From positions 1 to 54,051 of the forward strand of contig JAEZZM010000048.1 in NCBI GenBank assembly GCA_023418575.1: DNA of 54,051 nucleotides. Reading direction: 5' to 3'. The notes under the pieces were generated by a model. That model saw nothing but the letters and a program-made list of their open reading frames with translations, was not told where the DNA came from and ran no database searches. The translations under genes and the position numbers were made by a program. Shown here piece by piece: positions 6,608-14,868 of the stretch. Source of the DNA: Actinomycetes bacterium (GTDB lineage Bacteria; Actinomycetota; Coriobacteriia; Coriobacteriales; JAEZZM01). Position 1 is the first letter of the stretch. Each line of letters opens with the position of its first letter.

Positions 6608-6958
6608 AAGGAACTCCTTTGTCCTCATGGTGCGGTGATTCAAGGTGATGGTTTATGCTTATACTGAGTACTAAGTCTAAATACCAAGTATTGGCGCCAA
6701 GCTTTAGTACTAAGCAATAAGCCAAAAGAGATTGCTATCACTTTTGGAGCACCGGGCACCTGTCCTAAAAAAGTTAACCACACACGCCCAAAGGCTCTGT
6801 GCTTAGTTTTAGTCTACCCCAGTTTTTTACTGAGTCAAGCTAAAAACTGTGCTGGTCAGATAGTTAAAAGGCATATACTTATCATTGATTAACTAAAGTC
6901 GCAGGCAGCCTATAAAAAAGTTAACCAGTTAGGCAAAGCTATCTTGAAAGGAGCTTCT
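6608..6958. promoter_or_regulatory. Divergent regulatory spacer between metal-ATPase operon and tadA
   Basis: About 350 bases without a gene. The part near the ATPase operon holds a perfect palindrome TTGGCGCCAA (6691-6700), overlapped by CCAAGTATTGG, and flanked by two direct copies of AGTACTAAG (6667-6675 and 6706-6714). This symmetric arrangement looks like an operator, perhaps for a metal-responsive repressor. The part near tadA is AT-rich (AGTTAAAAGGCATATACTT, TATAAAAAAGTTAACC) and should hold its promoter; AAAAAAGTTAACCA occurs twice (about 6768 and 6915). No RNA gene seen. Confidence 0.45.
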
Positions 6959-7498
6959 GTGAATGCTTCATATAATGCACATAATAGTGAAGAGACTTCT
7001 TTGGAGCGCGCTTCTAAAGACAGCTTAGATGAATTTTTTATGCATGAAGCCTTAAAAGAAGCTCAAAAAGCATTAGAGCTTAAGGAAGTGCCCATAGGTG
7101 CTGTTGTAGTGCATGAAGGTAAGATTATTGCCCGGGCGCATAATACCAGGGAGTGCGATAAAAACCCAGCTGGTCATGCAGAATTTAGCGCCATGCAAGA
7201 GGCCGCAAAAATTTTGGGGCGTTGGCGCTTAAGCGGCTGCACGGTTTATGTGAGCCTTGAGCCTTGTTGCATGTGCGCCGGAATGATGATCAATTCTAGA
7301 ATTGATCGCTGTGTTTATGCCGCCCGCGATCCAAAAGCAGGGGCTTTAGGCTCTCTTTATGAGCTTCATGAGGATGGACGCTTAAATCATCAATTTGAAT
7401 GTAGGGCAGGGGTTTTAGAAGAGGAGGCCTCCAAGCTGCTTTCAAGCTTTTTTAAAGATCTGCGCGCAAGAAATAAGGCAAGAAAAAGACAGCAATAA
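6959..7498 (+). CDS. tadA: tRNA-specific adenosine deaminase TadA
   Basis: Converts A34 to inosine in the anticodon of tRNA-Arg(ACG), an essential wobble modification. The zinc deaminase motifs are present: HAE (His73, catalytic Glu75) and PCCMCAG (Cys103, Cys106), with the substrate-binding RxIDRCVYAARDPKAGA block after them. About 20 N-terminal residues are extra compared with compact TadA proteins. I choose the GTG at 6959 because AAAGGAG stands eight bases before it; the TTG at 6944 lies upstream of that ribosome binding site. It is monocistronic, and its stop codon is followed by degenerate repeats and then the convergent SRP RNA gene. Length about 179 residues. Confidence 0.93.
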   Translation: MNASYNAHNSEETSLERASKDSLDEFFMHEALKEAQKALELKEVPIGAVVVHEGKIIARAHNTRECDKNPAGHAEFSAMQEAAKILGRWRLSGCTVYVSLEPCCMCAGMMINSRIDRCVYAARDPKAGALGSLYELHEDGRLNHQFECRAGVLEEEASKLLSSFFKDLRARNKARKRQQ

Positions 7499-7576
7499 AG
7501 CTGTGATGAAGCTGCGATGAAACGCAATGAAGCTGTGATTAAGCTGCGATAAAACTACAATAAAGTCGCAATGAAG
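7497..7576. repeat. Degenerate GCTGYGATRAA repeats after tadA
   Basis: Directly after the tadA stop codon, variants of AAGCTGYGATGAA recur at least five times in about 75 bases (GCTGTGATGAA, GCTGCGATGAA, ACGCAATGAA, GCTGTGATTAA, GCTGCGATAAA, and a TCGCAATGAA variant). They are AT/GC-mixed, have no inverted symmetry and are not coding in a continuous frame that I would accept. They look like slipped-strand duplications. Confidence 0.6.
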
Positions 7577-7607
7577 CACAAAATAAGGCCTATAAGCCAA
7601 AAATAAA

Positions 7608-7712
7608 GCACCCCTAAAAGATTTGGACGCTCGCCATAGACCGCTTATGGCTGCTACCTCCCGGTCCTGACCAGGTTCACGGCGTAGCGCCGCCCAAATC
7701 CTTTAGAGATGC
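7608..7712 (-). ncRNA. ffs: Signal recognition particle RNA (small bacterial type)
   Basis: Read on the minus strand the core is CTGGTCAGGACCGGGAGGTA followed by GCAGCC, the conserved helix-8 tip of SRP RNA to which Ffh binds (GGTCAGG, a purine tetraloop, and the asymmetric AGCAGC side). The ends pair in a long stem of about 19 bp: GCATCTCTAAAGG and ATTTGG at the 5' side with CCAAATC and TTTTAGGGGTGC at the 3' side, including several G-U pairs. A U-rich run (TTTATTTTTGG) follows immediately and gives the terminator. Size is about 105 nt, consistent with the 4.5S-like RNA without an Alu domain. Exact ends are approximate. Confidence 0.92.
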
Positions 7713-7725
7713 TCTAAGTAAGGGT

Positions 7726-7755
7726 ATTGTACACAGTTTTTGCTTACAATTTCAA
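7726..7755 (-). promoter_or_regulatory. Promoter of the SRP RNA gene
   Basis: On the minus strand TTGAAA (7755-7750) and TACAAT (7731-7726) are separated by 18 bases. The -35 box overlaps the last codons of the degV-like gene. Predicted initiation near 7719 is a few bases before the 5' end of the RNA stem. Confidence 0.65.
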
Positions 7756-8586
7756 CTGTTTTAAGGCCTGACACACTAAAGCATCAGGACCAGCATGACA
7801 AATGCCCAAAGGGCTTAGGTCTCTTACATCTATAGATGCAGAGGGAAATTTTTCTTGAAGATAAGCCCGTGCCTTATCGGCAACTTCTGCAATGCCCGAA
7901 TGATGGATGAATAGATCTAAATCATAGCCAGGACATGCTCGAGCAATTCCTGCTCCTACAGATTTAATAACGGCATCAAAGCCCAGTTTAATAGCATGTT
8001 TTTTAATAGTAAAATCTGCAAAAGTCAAGACCGGAATAGCCTTAAGCATTTTTGCTACAGGCACGCTTGAACGAGGAATTCTTCCTCCATCAGCTAGGTA
8101 ATTAATGTTTGATGGAGAGAGAAAAGAAACCTGATGGGCGCGTAAGTCTTCCAGTTTTTTGAGGATGTCTTGCAGAGTGTAGGCAGCCTCTTTTAGCTTG
8201 CATGCAGCAAGAACAAGGCCTCTTTGAGGGCCTGCAATGCTGTAAGAGTCAAAGACGCTAATGCGCTCTGGTTTATCGGCCATATCACGAGCAGTGCAGG
8301 CGCTGTTATAGGTACCAGAAATAAAAGCTCCAGTGCTTAGCACAAGAAATTCATCATTAGGATAGGCTTGATAAAGCTCTAAAAAAGCTCCGGGAGCAGG
8401 TGCTGCAGTAGCAGGCTTTTTGCCCGATAAAACCTCAGCTAGAAACTCCTGCGAGCTTACTTCAAAGAGTTCGGCACGAGGATTTTGCCCATCAAGTGTG
8501 ACGCTTAAAGGAACCATAGAAATTTTTAAATTTTCAGCCTCTTGCGTATTTAACATACTTCCAGAGTCGGTTATTATATGTAACAT
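7744..8586 (-). CDS. DegV family fatty-acid-binding protein
   Basis: A 280-residue DegV-type protein. The family binds fatty acids in a groove between two domains; in Firmicutes such FakB proteins present the fatty acid to the kinase FakA. Visible family features are the N-terminal TDSG (IITDSGSML), the KPATAAPAPGAF segment carrying the S/T-Q/A-P motif region, STGAFISGTYNSA, the VFDSYSIAGPQRGLV block, and SFLSPSNINYLADGGRIP. No fakA-like kinase gene is adjacent. The start is supported by TTAGGAG about eight bases before the ATG. Its end overlaps the SRP RNA promoter. Confidence 0.9.
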   Translation of the reverse strand: MLHIITDSGSMLNTQEAENLKISMVPLSVTLDGQNPRAELFEVSSQEFLAEVLSGKKPATAAPAPGAFLELYQAYPNDEFLVLSTGAFISGTYNSACTARDMADKPERISVFDSYSIAGPQRGLVLAACKLKEAAYTLQDILKKLEDLRAHQVSFLSPSNINYLADGGRIPRSSVPVAKMLKAIPVLTFADFTIKKHAIKLGFDAVIKSVGAGIARACPGYDLDLFIHHSGIAEVADKARAYLQEKFPSASIDVRDLSPLGICHAGPDALVCQALKQLKL

Positions 8587-8693
8587 GGAGATCTTCTCCT
8601 AAAGCTAGTATTATTAACTAGGTTGCAAGTAACAGTATAGCTTAAATTGTATAGCTATACTTTATCGTATTTTGTTTAGGTAATGGGGTGCAT

Positions 8694-9302
8694 ATGTCTG
8701 TAGTAAGAACCTTAGGCCTGCCCAGGTGGTCAGATCTTCCTGAGATCTCGCTCTATCTAGACCAAGTTTTAGCCGTTGTTCATGACGCAACACAATCATT
8801 TGCATATAAGGACGAAGAGCGTCTTCTTACCGGTTCTATGGTAAACAACTATGTAAAGATTGGTTTGATCGATAAACCCGTTAAGAAGAAGTACTCACGG
8901 GCTCAGGTTGCTCAGCTGATAATTATTACCTGCTTTAAGCGCGTATTTTCTATTCCTGAAATTCAGCTTTTGTTCTCAGTTCAGCAAAATAGCTACGCAA
9001 TTGATAAGGCTTACAATTATGTAGTGGGTGAGCTTTCGGATGCTTTGCGTTATGAGTTTGCTAAGTCTGATCAAACAACGGGACACAAGCTTGAGCAAAG
9101 ACGCAATAGAAATAATGAAAAGATCCATCTTCTTGAGGCTATGGTCGCGGCTTTTGCGGCTAAAATCTATGTTCAACACCAGCTTCTTATTGAACAAGGT
9201 GCTTTAAATTCCCAGGAAGAAGGAAAAGAAGAATCTGTGAACTTTGAGCCTCCTGTTATTCAAGCAGGAGTTGCACCTACGGGTATGAGAAGGTTTTATT
9301 AG
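8694..9302 (+). CDS. DUF1836 family protein
   Basis: About 202 residues. The central part (LTGSMVNNYVKIGLIDKPVKKKYSR followed by AQVAQLIIITCFKRVFSIPEIQLL) is the DUF1836 signature, which looks like a helix-turn-helix DNA-binding unit related in layout to MerR regulators. A regulatory role is likely but the target is unknown. Two starts are possible six bases apart, GTG 8688 and ATG 8694; I take the ATG because a GGGG stretch lies five bases before it. The gene stands alone and is followed by a perfect 11-bp tandem duplication and a terminator. Confidence 0.8.
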   Translation: MSVVRTLGLPRWSDLPEISLYLDQVLAVVHDATQSFAYKDEERLLTGSMVNNYVKIGLIDKPVKKKYSRAQVAQLIIITCFKRVFSIPEIQLLFSVQQNSYAIDKAYNYVVGELSDALRYEFAKSDQTTGHKLEQRRNRNNEKIHLLEAMVAAFAAKIYVQHQLLIEQGALNSQEEGKEESVNFEPPVIQAGVAPTGMRRFY

Positions 9303-9315
9303 GCCTAGCTTATAC

Positions 9316-9337
9316 CAGCTGCCCTGCAGCTGCCCTG
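9316..9337. repeat. Perfect tandem duplication of an 11-mer
   Basis: CAGCTGCCCTG occurs at 9316-9326 and again at 9327-9337, right after the DUF1836 stop codon. The same 11-mer extended to CAGCTGCCCTGCG is found at about 51747, at the 3' end of the GT28 gene. Confidence 0.85.
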
Positions 9338-9362
9338 CGCGATTTTCGCATAGCTTAAAATA

Positions 9363-9398
9363 AGCCCTGCTGATACTTTTTACTCAGCGGGGCTTTTG
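9363..9398 (+). terminator. Terminator after the DUF1836 gene
   Basis: AGCCCTGCTGA (9363-9373) pairs with TCAGCGGGGCT (9384-9394, one G-U pair) around a ten-base loop and is followed by TTTTG. Confidence 0.8.
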
Positions 9399-9529
9399 TA
9401 GTTTTGGGTGTATAGGCCTAGTTTTGAGGCTTTTATAGATAAGAGCTTTGCAGATAATGCCATGGTCTTAAGCCGTATAATAACAAGAGCAAGCTTTACT
9501 TTAGCTAAAAGGAGAGCCAAGAATATATC

Positions 9530-11512
9530 ATGAGCACTTCACTCTACAGATCTTATCGGCCTCAAAGTTTTTTGGATGTAGTGGGCCAAGAACACATAGT
9601 TTCTACTTTACAGCGCGCACTTGAGCAAGAAAAAGTAAGTCATGCTTATTTGTTTTGCGGGCCTCGCGGTACAGGAAAAACCAGCATGGCGCGTCTTTTG
9701 GCCAAAGCTTTGCTGCAAGAGACAGGTCCTCGTTCAGACTTTGATCCGGAATCTGAGGCTTCTCAGGCGGTGGCAAAGGGTGTTCATCCAGATGTTTTTG
9801 AGTTGGATGCTGCATCTCGCACCGGTGTAGATAGCGTGCGAGAAGAAATTATCAATAAGGTCAATTTGGCGCCCAGCCAAGGAGCATATAAGATCTACAT
9901 TATCGATGAGGTACATATGCTCACGACAGCCGCATTTAATGCCCTGCTCAAGACCCTTGAAGAGCCCCCAAGTCACGTGGTCTTCATCTTATGTACCACC
10001 GACCCCCAAAAGGTCCCTGAGACCATTGTCTCTAGATGCCAGCGTTTTGAGTTTAGCCCCTTTAGCTTAGAAGATTTAAGTTCTCGCCTGGCCTATGTGT
10101 GCGATCAGGAAAAGATAAGGTATGACAAGGCCGCTCTTGAGCTTGTGGCCCTACATGCTGCTGGTGGAATGCGTGATGCACTTTCTAGCTTAGAGCAGCT
10201 AGCAGTTTTTGGTGATGGAGCCATACATTTAGATGATGCTCAAGCCTTGCTTGGTGAAACTAAATCAGGAGAGCTTAAAGAGCTTGCCCAAGCTTTGGCG
10301 CAAAGAGACATGCCTTCTTGCTATAGCTATCTTGAGGAGCTTGCAAAAAAGGGGACAGACTTCACCAAGTTTATAAGTGATTTTTGCTCCTATTTAAGAG
10401 ATGTATATATCTGTTCTTTGGGCGGTCTACCCAATCACGGACAAGAGGATAAGGCTGCCTATCAAGCAGAACTCCAAGAATTGGTAGCCTTATTTAGAGG
10501 TCAAGATAGAATTGCTCGGGTCTTATCGCTATTGGCAGAGCTGATAAGCCAACTGAGATATGCACAAGATCAACGCTTGTGTATTGAGATAATGTTTACA
10601 CGCATTGCTCATCCAGATGCTGATTTAAGCCTCTTTTCTCTGGCACAAAGAATAGAAAGCTTAGAGCTTGAGCTGGCTCAACTGCGCTCTACTTCATTAG
10701 TGCAAGATAGTCACAAGGCTGCAGTTAAAGTTCATAATCCAGCGCCTATAGCAGCTTTGCAAAGTGATCGTACAGATACTGCTACAGATACTGTTTCAAA
10801 TACGGTCCCAGATACTATCTCAGATACGATCCCAGATACTAATAAGGTGGCAATACAGGCTGCAGCAGTAGAAGAACCAAGTTTACAAGAGGCCGATAAA
10901 ACAGAGGCCCCTGCTCAAGTCAAAGCTCAAAGCAAGTTAGCTTCATCGAGCCAAGATTATTTAGTGAAGTGGGAAGAAATAAAACAAGAGCTTATAAGAG
11001 AACAGCCTGCTCGAGGTCTGCTCTTACAGCATGCAAGTCTAGTCTTAGAGGATGAATCTTATATCATAGAGTTTCCGCCTGATAGTGAATTTAGCCTTAA
11101 TATGTTTGAAAAACCTGATAATAGGGCGCTTATTAAGGAAAAGCTTGAGCATGCCTTAGCTACAAGTTGCAGGTTATCAATGAGAATTGTTGGTGCAAAA
11201 GCTGCAGCTTCACAGCCTGCAAAGCGGGAACCAAAGCCAGTAGAGCAACAAGTTGAAGCCCAAACACCTCCAAAAGTGCAGGTGAAGCAAAAGTCAGCAG
11301 AACTTCAAGAATCGGTGCAAGCGCCAGAGCCAAAGCAAAAGCCAGTGCAAGCGCCAGAGCCAGCACCAGTGCCAGAGCAAAAGCCAGATCCAGATCCAGA
11401 CTCAGTAAGGCAGAGCTCTGCTAAGGCTCATGATCCGCGCGTTCCAGAAGCCTTAGCCCAAAAACTTAATGAGGGCTTTGAAGCTGAGTGGCGGTTTAAA
11501 GGCAATGTATAG
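9530..11512 (+). CDS. dnaX: DNA polymerase III subunit gamma/tau
   Basis: Clamp-loader ATPase of the replisome, 660 residues. Walker A GPRGTGKT (44-51), DEVH Walker B (126-129), sensor 1 FILCTTDPQKVP and the SRC arginine-finger motif (IVSRCQRF) are all present. In most bacterial DnaX proteins a zinc module with four Cys lies between Walker A and HPDV; here residues 62-85 (LQETGPRSDFDPES and following) keep the length but contain no Cys at all. A long linker with repeated DT(V/I)(S/P) units (about 415-440) and a Pro/Gln/Glu-rich tail (about 565-630) are low complexity. AAAGGAGAG lies 15 bases before the ATG, a longer spacing than usual. Heads the dnaX-ybaB-recR block, a widely conserved order. 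Confidence 0.95.
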   Translation: MSTSLYRSYRPQSFLDVVGQEHIVSTLQRALEQEKVSHAYLFCGPRGTGKTSMARLLAKALLQETGPRSDFDPESEASQAVAKGVHPDVFELDAASRTGVDSVREEIINKVNLAPSQGAYKIYIIDEVHMLTTAAFNALLKTLEEPPSHVVFILCTTDPQKVPETIVSRCQRFEFSPFSLEDLSSRLAYVCDQEKIRYDKAALELVALHAAGGMRDALSSLEQLAVFGDGAIHLDDAQALLGETKSGELKELAQALAQRDMPSCYSYLEELAKKGTDFTKFISDFCSYLRDVYICSLGGLPNHGQEDKAAYQAELQELVALFRGQDRIARVLSLLAELISQLRYAQDQRLCIEIMFTRIAHPDADLSLFSLAQRIESLELELAQLRSTSLVQDSHKAAVKVHNPAPIAALQSDRTDTATDTVSNTVPDTISDTIPDTNKVAIQAAAVEEPSLQEADKTEAPAQVKAQSKLASSSQDYLVKWEEIKQELIREQPARGLLLQHASLVLEDESYIIEFPPDSEFSLNMFEKPDNRALIKEKLEHALATSCRLSMRIVGAKAAASQPAKREPKPVEQQVEAQTPPKVQVKQKSAELQESVQAPEPKQKPVQAPEPAPVPEQKPDPDPDSVRQSSAKAHDPRVPEALAQKLNEGFEAEWRFKGNV

Positions 11513-11588
11513 GTGGTAAAATAGCTTGTGCTCAACTTATGCTTATAGTGCGATAGCATGATAGTGCAGTGCGATAAAGGAGAATCAC

Positions 11589-11897
11589 ATGAACATGCAG
11601 CAAATGATGAAGCAGGCTCGAAAGATGCAACAGCAACTAGAGTCTGCTCAAGAAGAGATTAAAAATCTAGAAGTAGATGCTAGTGCTGGCGGCGGTATGG
11701 TAAAGGCTGTAGTAAGTGGCTCAGGAGAGCTTAAGAGTCTCAGCATTGATCCTGCTTGCGTTGATCCAGAAGATGTAGAACTGCTTCAAGATATGATTGT
11801 TGCTGCAATAACAGAGGCTCAAAAATCAGCCCAAGAACTGGGTGCTCAACGCATGGGTTCTATCACCGGTGGATTAAATATTCCTGGTCTCTTTTAA
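11589..11897 (+). CDS. YbaB/EbfC nucleoid-associated protein
   Basis: A 102-residue protein starting with a Met/Gln-rich helix (MNMQQMMKQARKMQQQL) and ending GSITGGLNIPGLF, the family hallmark. YbaB proteins are tweezer-shaped dimers that bind DNA and often lie between dnaX and recR, as here. AAAGGAGAATCAC precedes the ATG. Its TAA shares a base with the recR ATG, so the two are translationally coupled. Confidence 0.95.
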   Translation: MNMQQMMKQARKMQQQLESAQEEIKNLEVDASAGGGMVKAVVSGSGELKSLSIDPACVDPEDVELLQDMIVAAITEAQKSAQELGAQRMGSITGGLNIPGLF

Positions 11898-12493
11898 TGA
11901 AACGAATAGGTGCTTTTGATAGGCTGCTTGAAGAATTTGCCAAATTACCTGGTATAGGTCCAAAATCTGCTCAGCGTATAGCCTATCATCTGCTTACAGT
12001 TGAAGCCGAAGACGCCTTGCGCTTAGCCTCTGCAATAGCAGATGCCAAGCGTGAGGTTCATTTTTGCCCTATTTGCTTTAATTACGCAAGCTCTGAGCTT
12101 TGCGATATATGTGAGGATAGCAGCAGAAATGAAGATCAGCTTTGTGTAGTATCTGAGCCACGAGATATAAGTGCCATAGAAAAAACGGGCGCATTTAGGG
12201 GGCGGTATCACGTCTTGGGCGGCGTAATTTCTCCCATTGATAACATAGGGCCCGAACAGCTTCATATAAGAGAGCTTATGCAACGGCTTGCATCTGGTAG
12301 TGTGCAAGAGGTTATATTGGCTACTAACTTAACTATAGAAGGTGAGACCACGGCCTCATATTTAGCACGCATGATAAAACCCTTAGGTATAGAGGTAACA
12401 CGTCTGGCAACAGGTCTTCCCATGGGCGGAGACATAGAATATGCTGATGAGATAACTCTAGGTCACGCTTTAGAGGCACGTGTAAGTCTATAA
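11897..12493 (+). CDS. recR: Recombination protein RecR
   Basis: Recombinational repair protein that works with RecO/RecF to load RecA, 198 residues. A helix-hairpin-helix (LPGIGPKSAQRIAYHL, about 17-32), a four-Cys zinc finger (Cys57, Cys60, Cys69, Cys72) and a Toprim domain (LCVVSEPRDISAIE, with GGVISPIDNIGPEQL) are all recognisable, with a C-terminal Walker-like GGDIEYAD. Length and order match the family. It overlaps ybaB by one base and ends the operon; two copies of TTCATATTAAA follow the stop codon (12510-12520 and 12523-12533). Confidence 0.96.
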   Translation: MKRIGAFDRLLEEFAKLPGIGPKSAQRIAYHLLTVEAEDALRLASAIADAKREVHFCPICFNYASSELCDICEDSSRNEDQLCVVSEPRDISAIEKTGAFRGRYHVLGGVISPIDNIGPEQLHIRELMQRLASGSVQEVILATNLTIEGETTASYLARMIKPLGIEVTRLATGLPMGGDIEYADEITLGHALEARVSL

Positions 12494-12555
12494 GCTCTTT
12501 GTTGCAAGCTTCATATTAAAGGTTCATATTAAATTAAGAGTGCTTTTAACAAGCT

Positions 12556-13524
12556 TTATGAGGCATCCCTCATTAGATCTAAGACCTTTGCTTCATCATC
12601 CGATAAGCGCGCACCATTAAAATTGTGCCCTTTACAAATCTGGCTTTGGCTACGCTCGTACAAAAAATGTGCGCTAGCGGCCATATAGCGTGCTAAAGCC
12701 TCTTCAAAAAGATCAACAAAACTCTCACGGCGCTCTTTATGCTTAAAGGGATCAAGCCATGGGCGATGATCCATATTGAGTTGCCAATAGCTTTTATCGC
12801 AAGACCATCTATGAGAAAGCGAAGCCAAAATACTGTGCTTGGATTTTAGGCGCTCTAGTTTGCCAAGAATGAGTGCATTCTTTCCATTTTTTGATTCAAG
12901 TAGGCTATAAGCTATACGCATATCCTGAACAGCACTTTTAAACTCAGTTTTAAGTAAAGGAAGCGCAAAAACTTTTTGTGCTACATAGGCATGAAGCAGA
13001 CCTGCCACCTTAAGACTTCTTTTGCTGGCTCTTAAGACACGCACAGGAGGAAGGCTGGGAGCTTCTTTGTTGCGCATGAGCTTAAGTAGGGCACTGTCAA
13101 TATCACTCTCAACTATGGCATGTACACAATTATGCGCATCACTAATACTCTCACCACAAGAATCAATGAGGGCATATTGATGAGCATACACAAAGGGATG
13201 GGCTACGGTATCAAGCTGAAAATGTGCAAGCCAGCCCAGGATATAGGCATAGCCTAAGTCTTTATCGTTTTCGTCAAGATAAGAAAGAGCCTCTTTATAT
13301 GCCTCTAATTGTTGACTAATATGGTATTTGTGTTGAAGTGAGGCAAAGCGCCGCCCACATGATGCTCCTCTTGAATGTACTGAGAAAAAGAGAGGATCAG
13401 GGCCTTGGCAACCTAAAAGAAAGGCGTCTTTGTGCTCCTGAGTAGGGGTGTAGCTCGCAATTATAGGATTTGACTTGTTCAAGACCTCTTCACCAAAGAG
13501 GTAGTGGCTAATTAAGGCAGGCAT
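12556..13524 (-). CDS. Zinc-dependent phospholipase C-like protein
   Basis: A 322-residue protein of the zinc-dependent phospholipase C superfamily (PF00882-like). Supporting motifs are the N-terminal MPALISHYLFGE with His6, LLGCQGPDPLFF with a likely metal Asp, and YILGWLAHFQLDTVAHPFVY with the HxxxD-type metal ligands. There is no signal peptide, unlike the secreted alpha-toxins, so this is one of the cytoplasmic family members whose substrate is unknown. It faces recR convergently and the MFS gene divergently. The ATG at 13524 is preceded by AAGGAGAAACGGC on the minus strand. Confidence 0.8.
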   Translation of the reverse strand: MPALISHYLFGEEVLNKSNPIIASYTPTQEHKDAFLLGCQGPDPLFFSVHSRGASCGRRFASLQHKYHISQQLEAYKEALSYLDENDKDLGYAYILGWLAHFQLDTVAHPFVYAHQYALIDSCGESISDAHNCVHAIVESDIDSALLKLMRNKEAPSLPPVRVLRASKRSLKVAGLLHAYVAQKVFALPLLKTEFKSAVQDMRIAYSLLESKNGKNALILGKLERLKSKHSILASLSHRWSCDKSYWQLNMDHRPWLDPFKHKERRESFVDLFEEALARYMAASAHFLYERSQSQICKGHNFNGARLSDDEAKVLDLMRDAS

Positions 13525-13621
13525 GCCGTTTCTCCTTTATCAAAGGAAGCTAGTTAAAGTACAATGTAATAATGGTTTGTACCCTCTTATGTATATTAGC
13601 GTACAGAAAGAAGATTTATTT

Positions 13622-14866
13622 ATGAGCAAGGCTATGACACGTAGTGAAAAGAGTTGGATTCTTTATGATGTTGCAAACTCTGCATTCATTCTTTTTGCTA
13701 CGGCTGTAATACCGGTATATTTTGCTGCTTTAGCTCCCGATAAAAACGTAGTTGTGAGCTGGGGATATGCAGAGACTATATCTTCATTAGTAGTGGCTTT
13801 GCTTATGCCGGTCCTGGGCTATTTGGCAGATTATCAAGGAAACAAGCTCAAGTTTTTTATGGGTTTTTTGTTAACCGGCGTGGTGGCATGCCTTGTTTTA
13901 TCGCTTCCCTTGCACTGGTTGGCATTTTTGGTAGTCTATGTTATCACCTCCATAGGTCTCAATTCTTCTATTACCTTCTATGACGCTATGATTGTTGATG
14001 TAACAGAAGATGAGCATATGGATAGAATTTCTTCTCATGGTTATGCCTGGGGCTATATTGGTTCTTGTGTCCCCTTTATTGTCTGCATAGCCTTAATATT
14101 CATGGGACCAAAGTTGTTGGGTATTGATACCATGTTTGCTACTCGTATGTGTTTTATTATTGTGGCAGCCTGGTGGCTCTTATTCTCTATTCCCTTGATT
14201 AAAAATTACCGCCAGGTGCATTTTAAGGAAAAAAATCCCGGTGAACTTATAAGCACCTTTTCTGCGCTCTTGGGTACGGTAAAAAAGATAGTCCACAACC
14301 GCCCTATGTTTATCTATATGCTTGCCTACTTCTTTTATATTGATGGTGTGCATGCAGTTATTAAAATGGCTACCAGCTATGGTGCTCAGCTTGGTATTAG
14401 TTCTAATTCTTTGATTTTAGCCTTGTTGGTAACTCAGTTTGTAGCCTTCCCAGCAGCAATTTTATACGCGCGTCTTTCACATAAAATAGGAACCTTGCGC
14501 GCCATTATGATAGCTGTCTTAGCTTATCTCTTTATTGTTCTTTTTGCAGCCTTTTTCTTGCAATCAGCCAGGGAATTTTGGTTCCTTGCTATTTTGGTAG
14601 GTTTGTTCCAGGGTGGTATTCAAGCCTTATCCCGTAGCTATTTTGGCAAGCTTGTTCCAAAGAAAAATTCAAATGAGTTTTATGGCTTCTTCCAAATTTT
14701 GGGAAAGTATTCTGCAGTAATTGGCACCTTCTTAGTTGCAAGCATAACCCAGCTCACTGGAAACACTAGCTTAGGTATTTTGAGTATTGCAATGCTGTTT
14801 ATTGTGGGCTTTGCTTTGCTGTTACTATTGCCAAAATATAATACAAAGCCTCAAGAAACTATCTAG
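13622..14866 (+). CDS. MFS transporter, UMF1/Atg22-like
   Basis: About 414 residues with roughly 12 hydrophobic segments. The N-terminus (KSWILYDVANSAFILFATAV) and GxLADxxGNKLKFF motif are typical of the UMF1 family related to vacuolar Atg22; GLFQGGIQALSRSYFGKLVP near the C-terminal half is the other family hallmark. Substrate unknown, with amino acids suggested for relatives. The start at ATG 13622 is chosen since the family N-terminus begins there; an upstream in-frame start at 13523 would overlap the divergent gene. Two bases separate it from the TraX-like gene, implying an operon. Confidence 0.85.
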   Translation: MSKAMTRSEKSWILYDVANSAFILFATAVIPVYFAALAPDKNVVVSWGYAETISSLVVALLMPVLGYLADYQGNKLKFFMGFLLTGVVACLVLSLPLHWLAFLVVYVITSIGLNSSITFYDAMIVDVTEDEHMDRISSHGYAWGYIGSCVPFIVCIALIFMGPKLLGIDTMFATRMCFIIVAAWWLLFSIPLIKNYRQVHFKEKNPGELISTFSALLGTVKKIVHNRPMFIYMLAYFFYIDGVHAVIKMATSYGAQLGISSNSLILALLVTQFVAFPAAILYARLSHKIGTLRAIMIAVLAYLFIVLFAAFFLQSAREFWFLAILVGLFQGGIQALSRSYFGKLVPKKNSNEFYGFFQILGKYSAVIGTFLVASITQLTGNTSLGILSIAMLFIVGFALLLLLPKYNTKPQETI

Positions 14867-14868
14867 GA

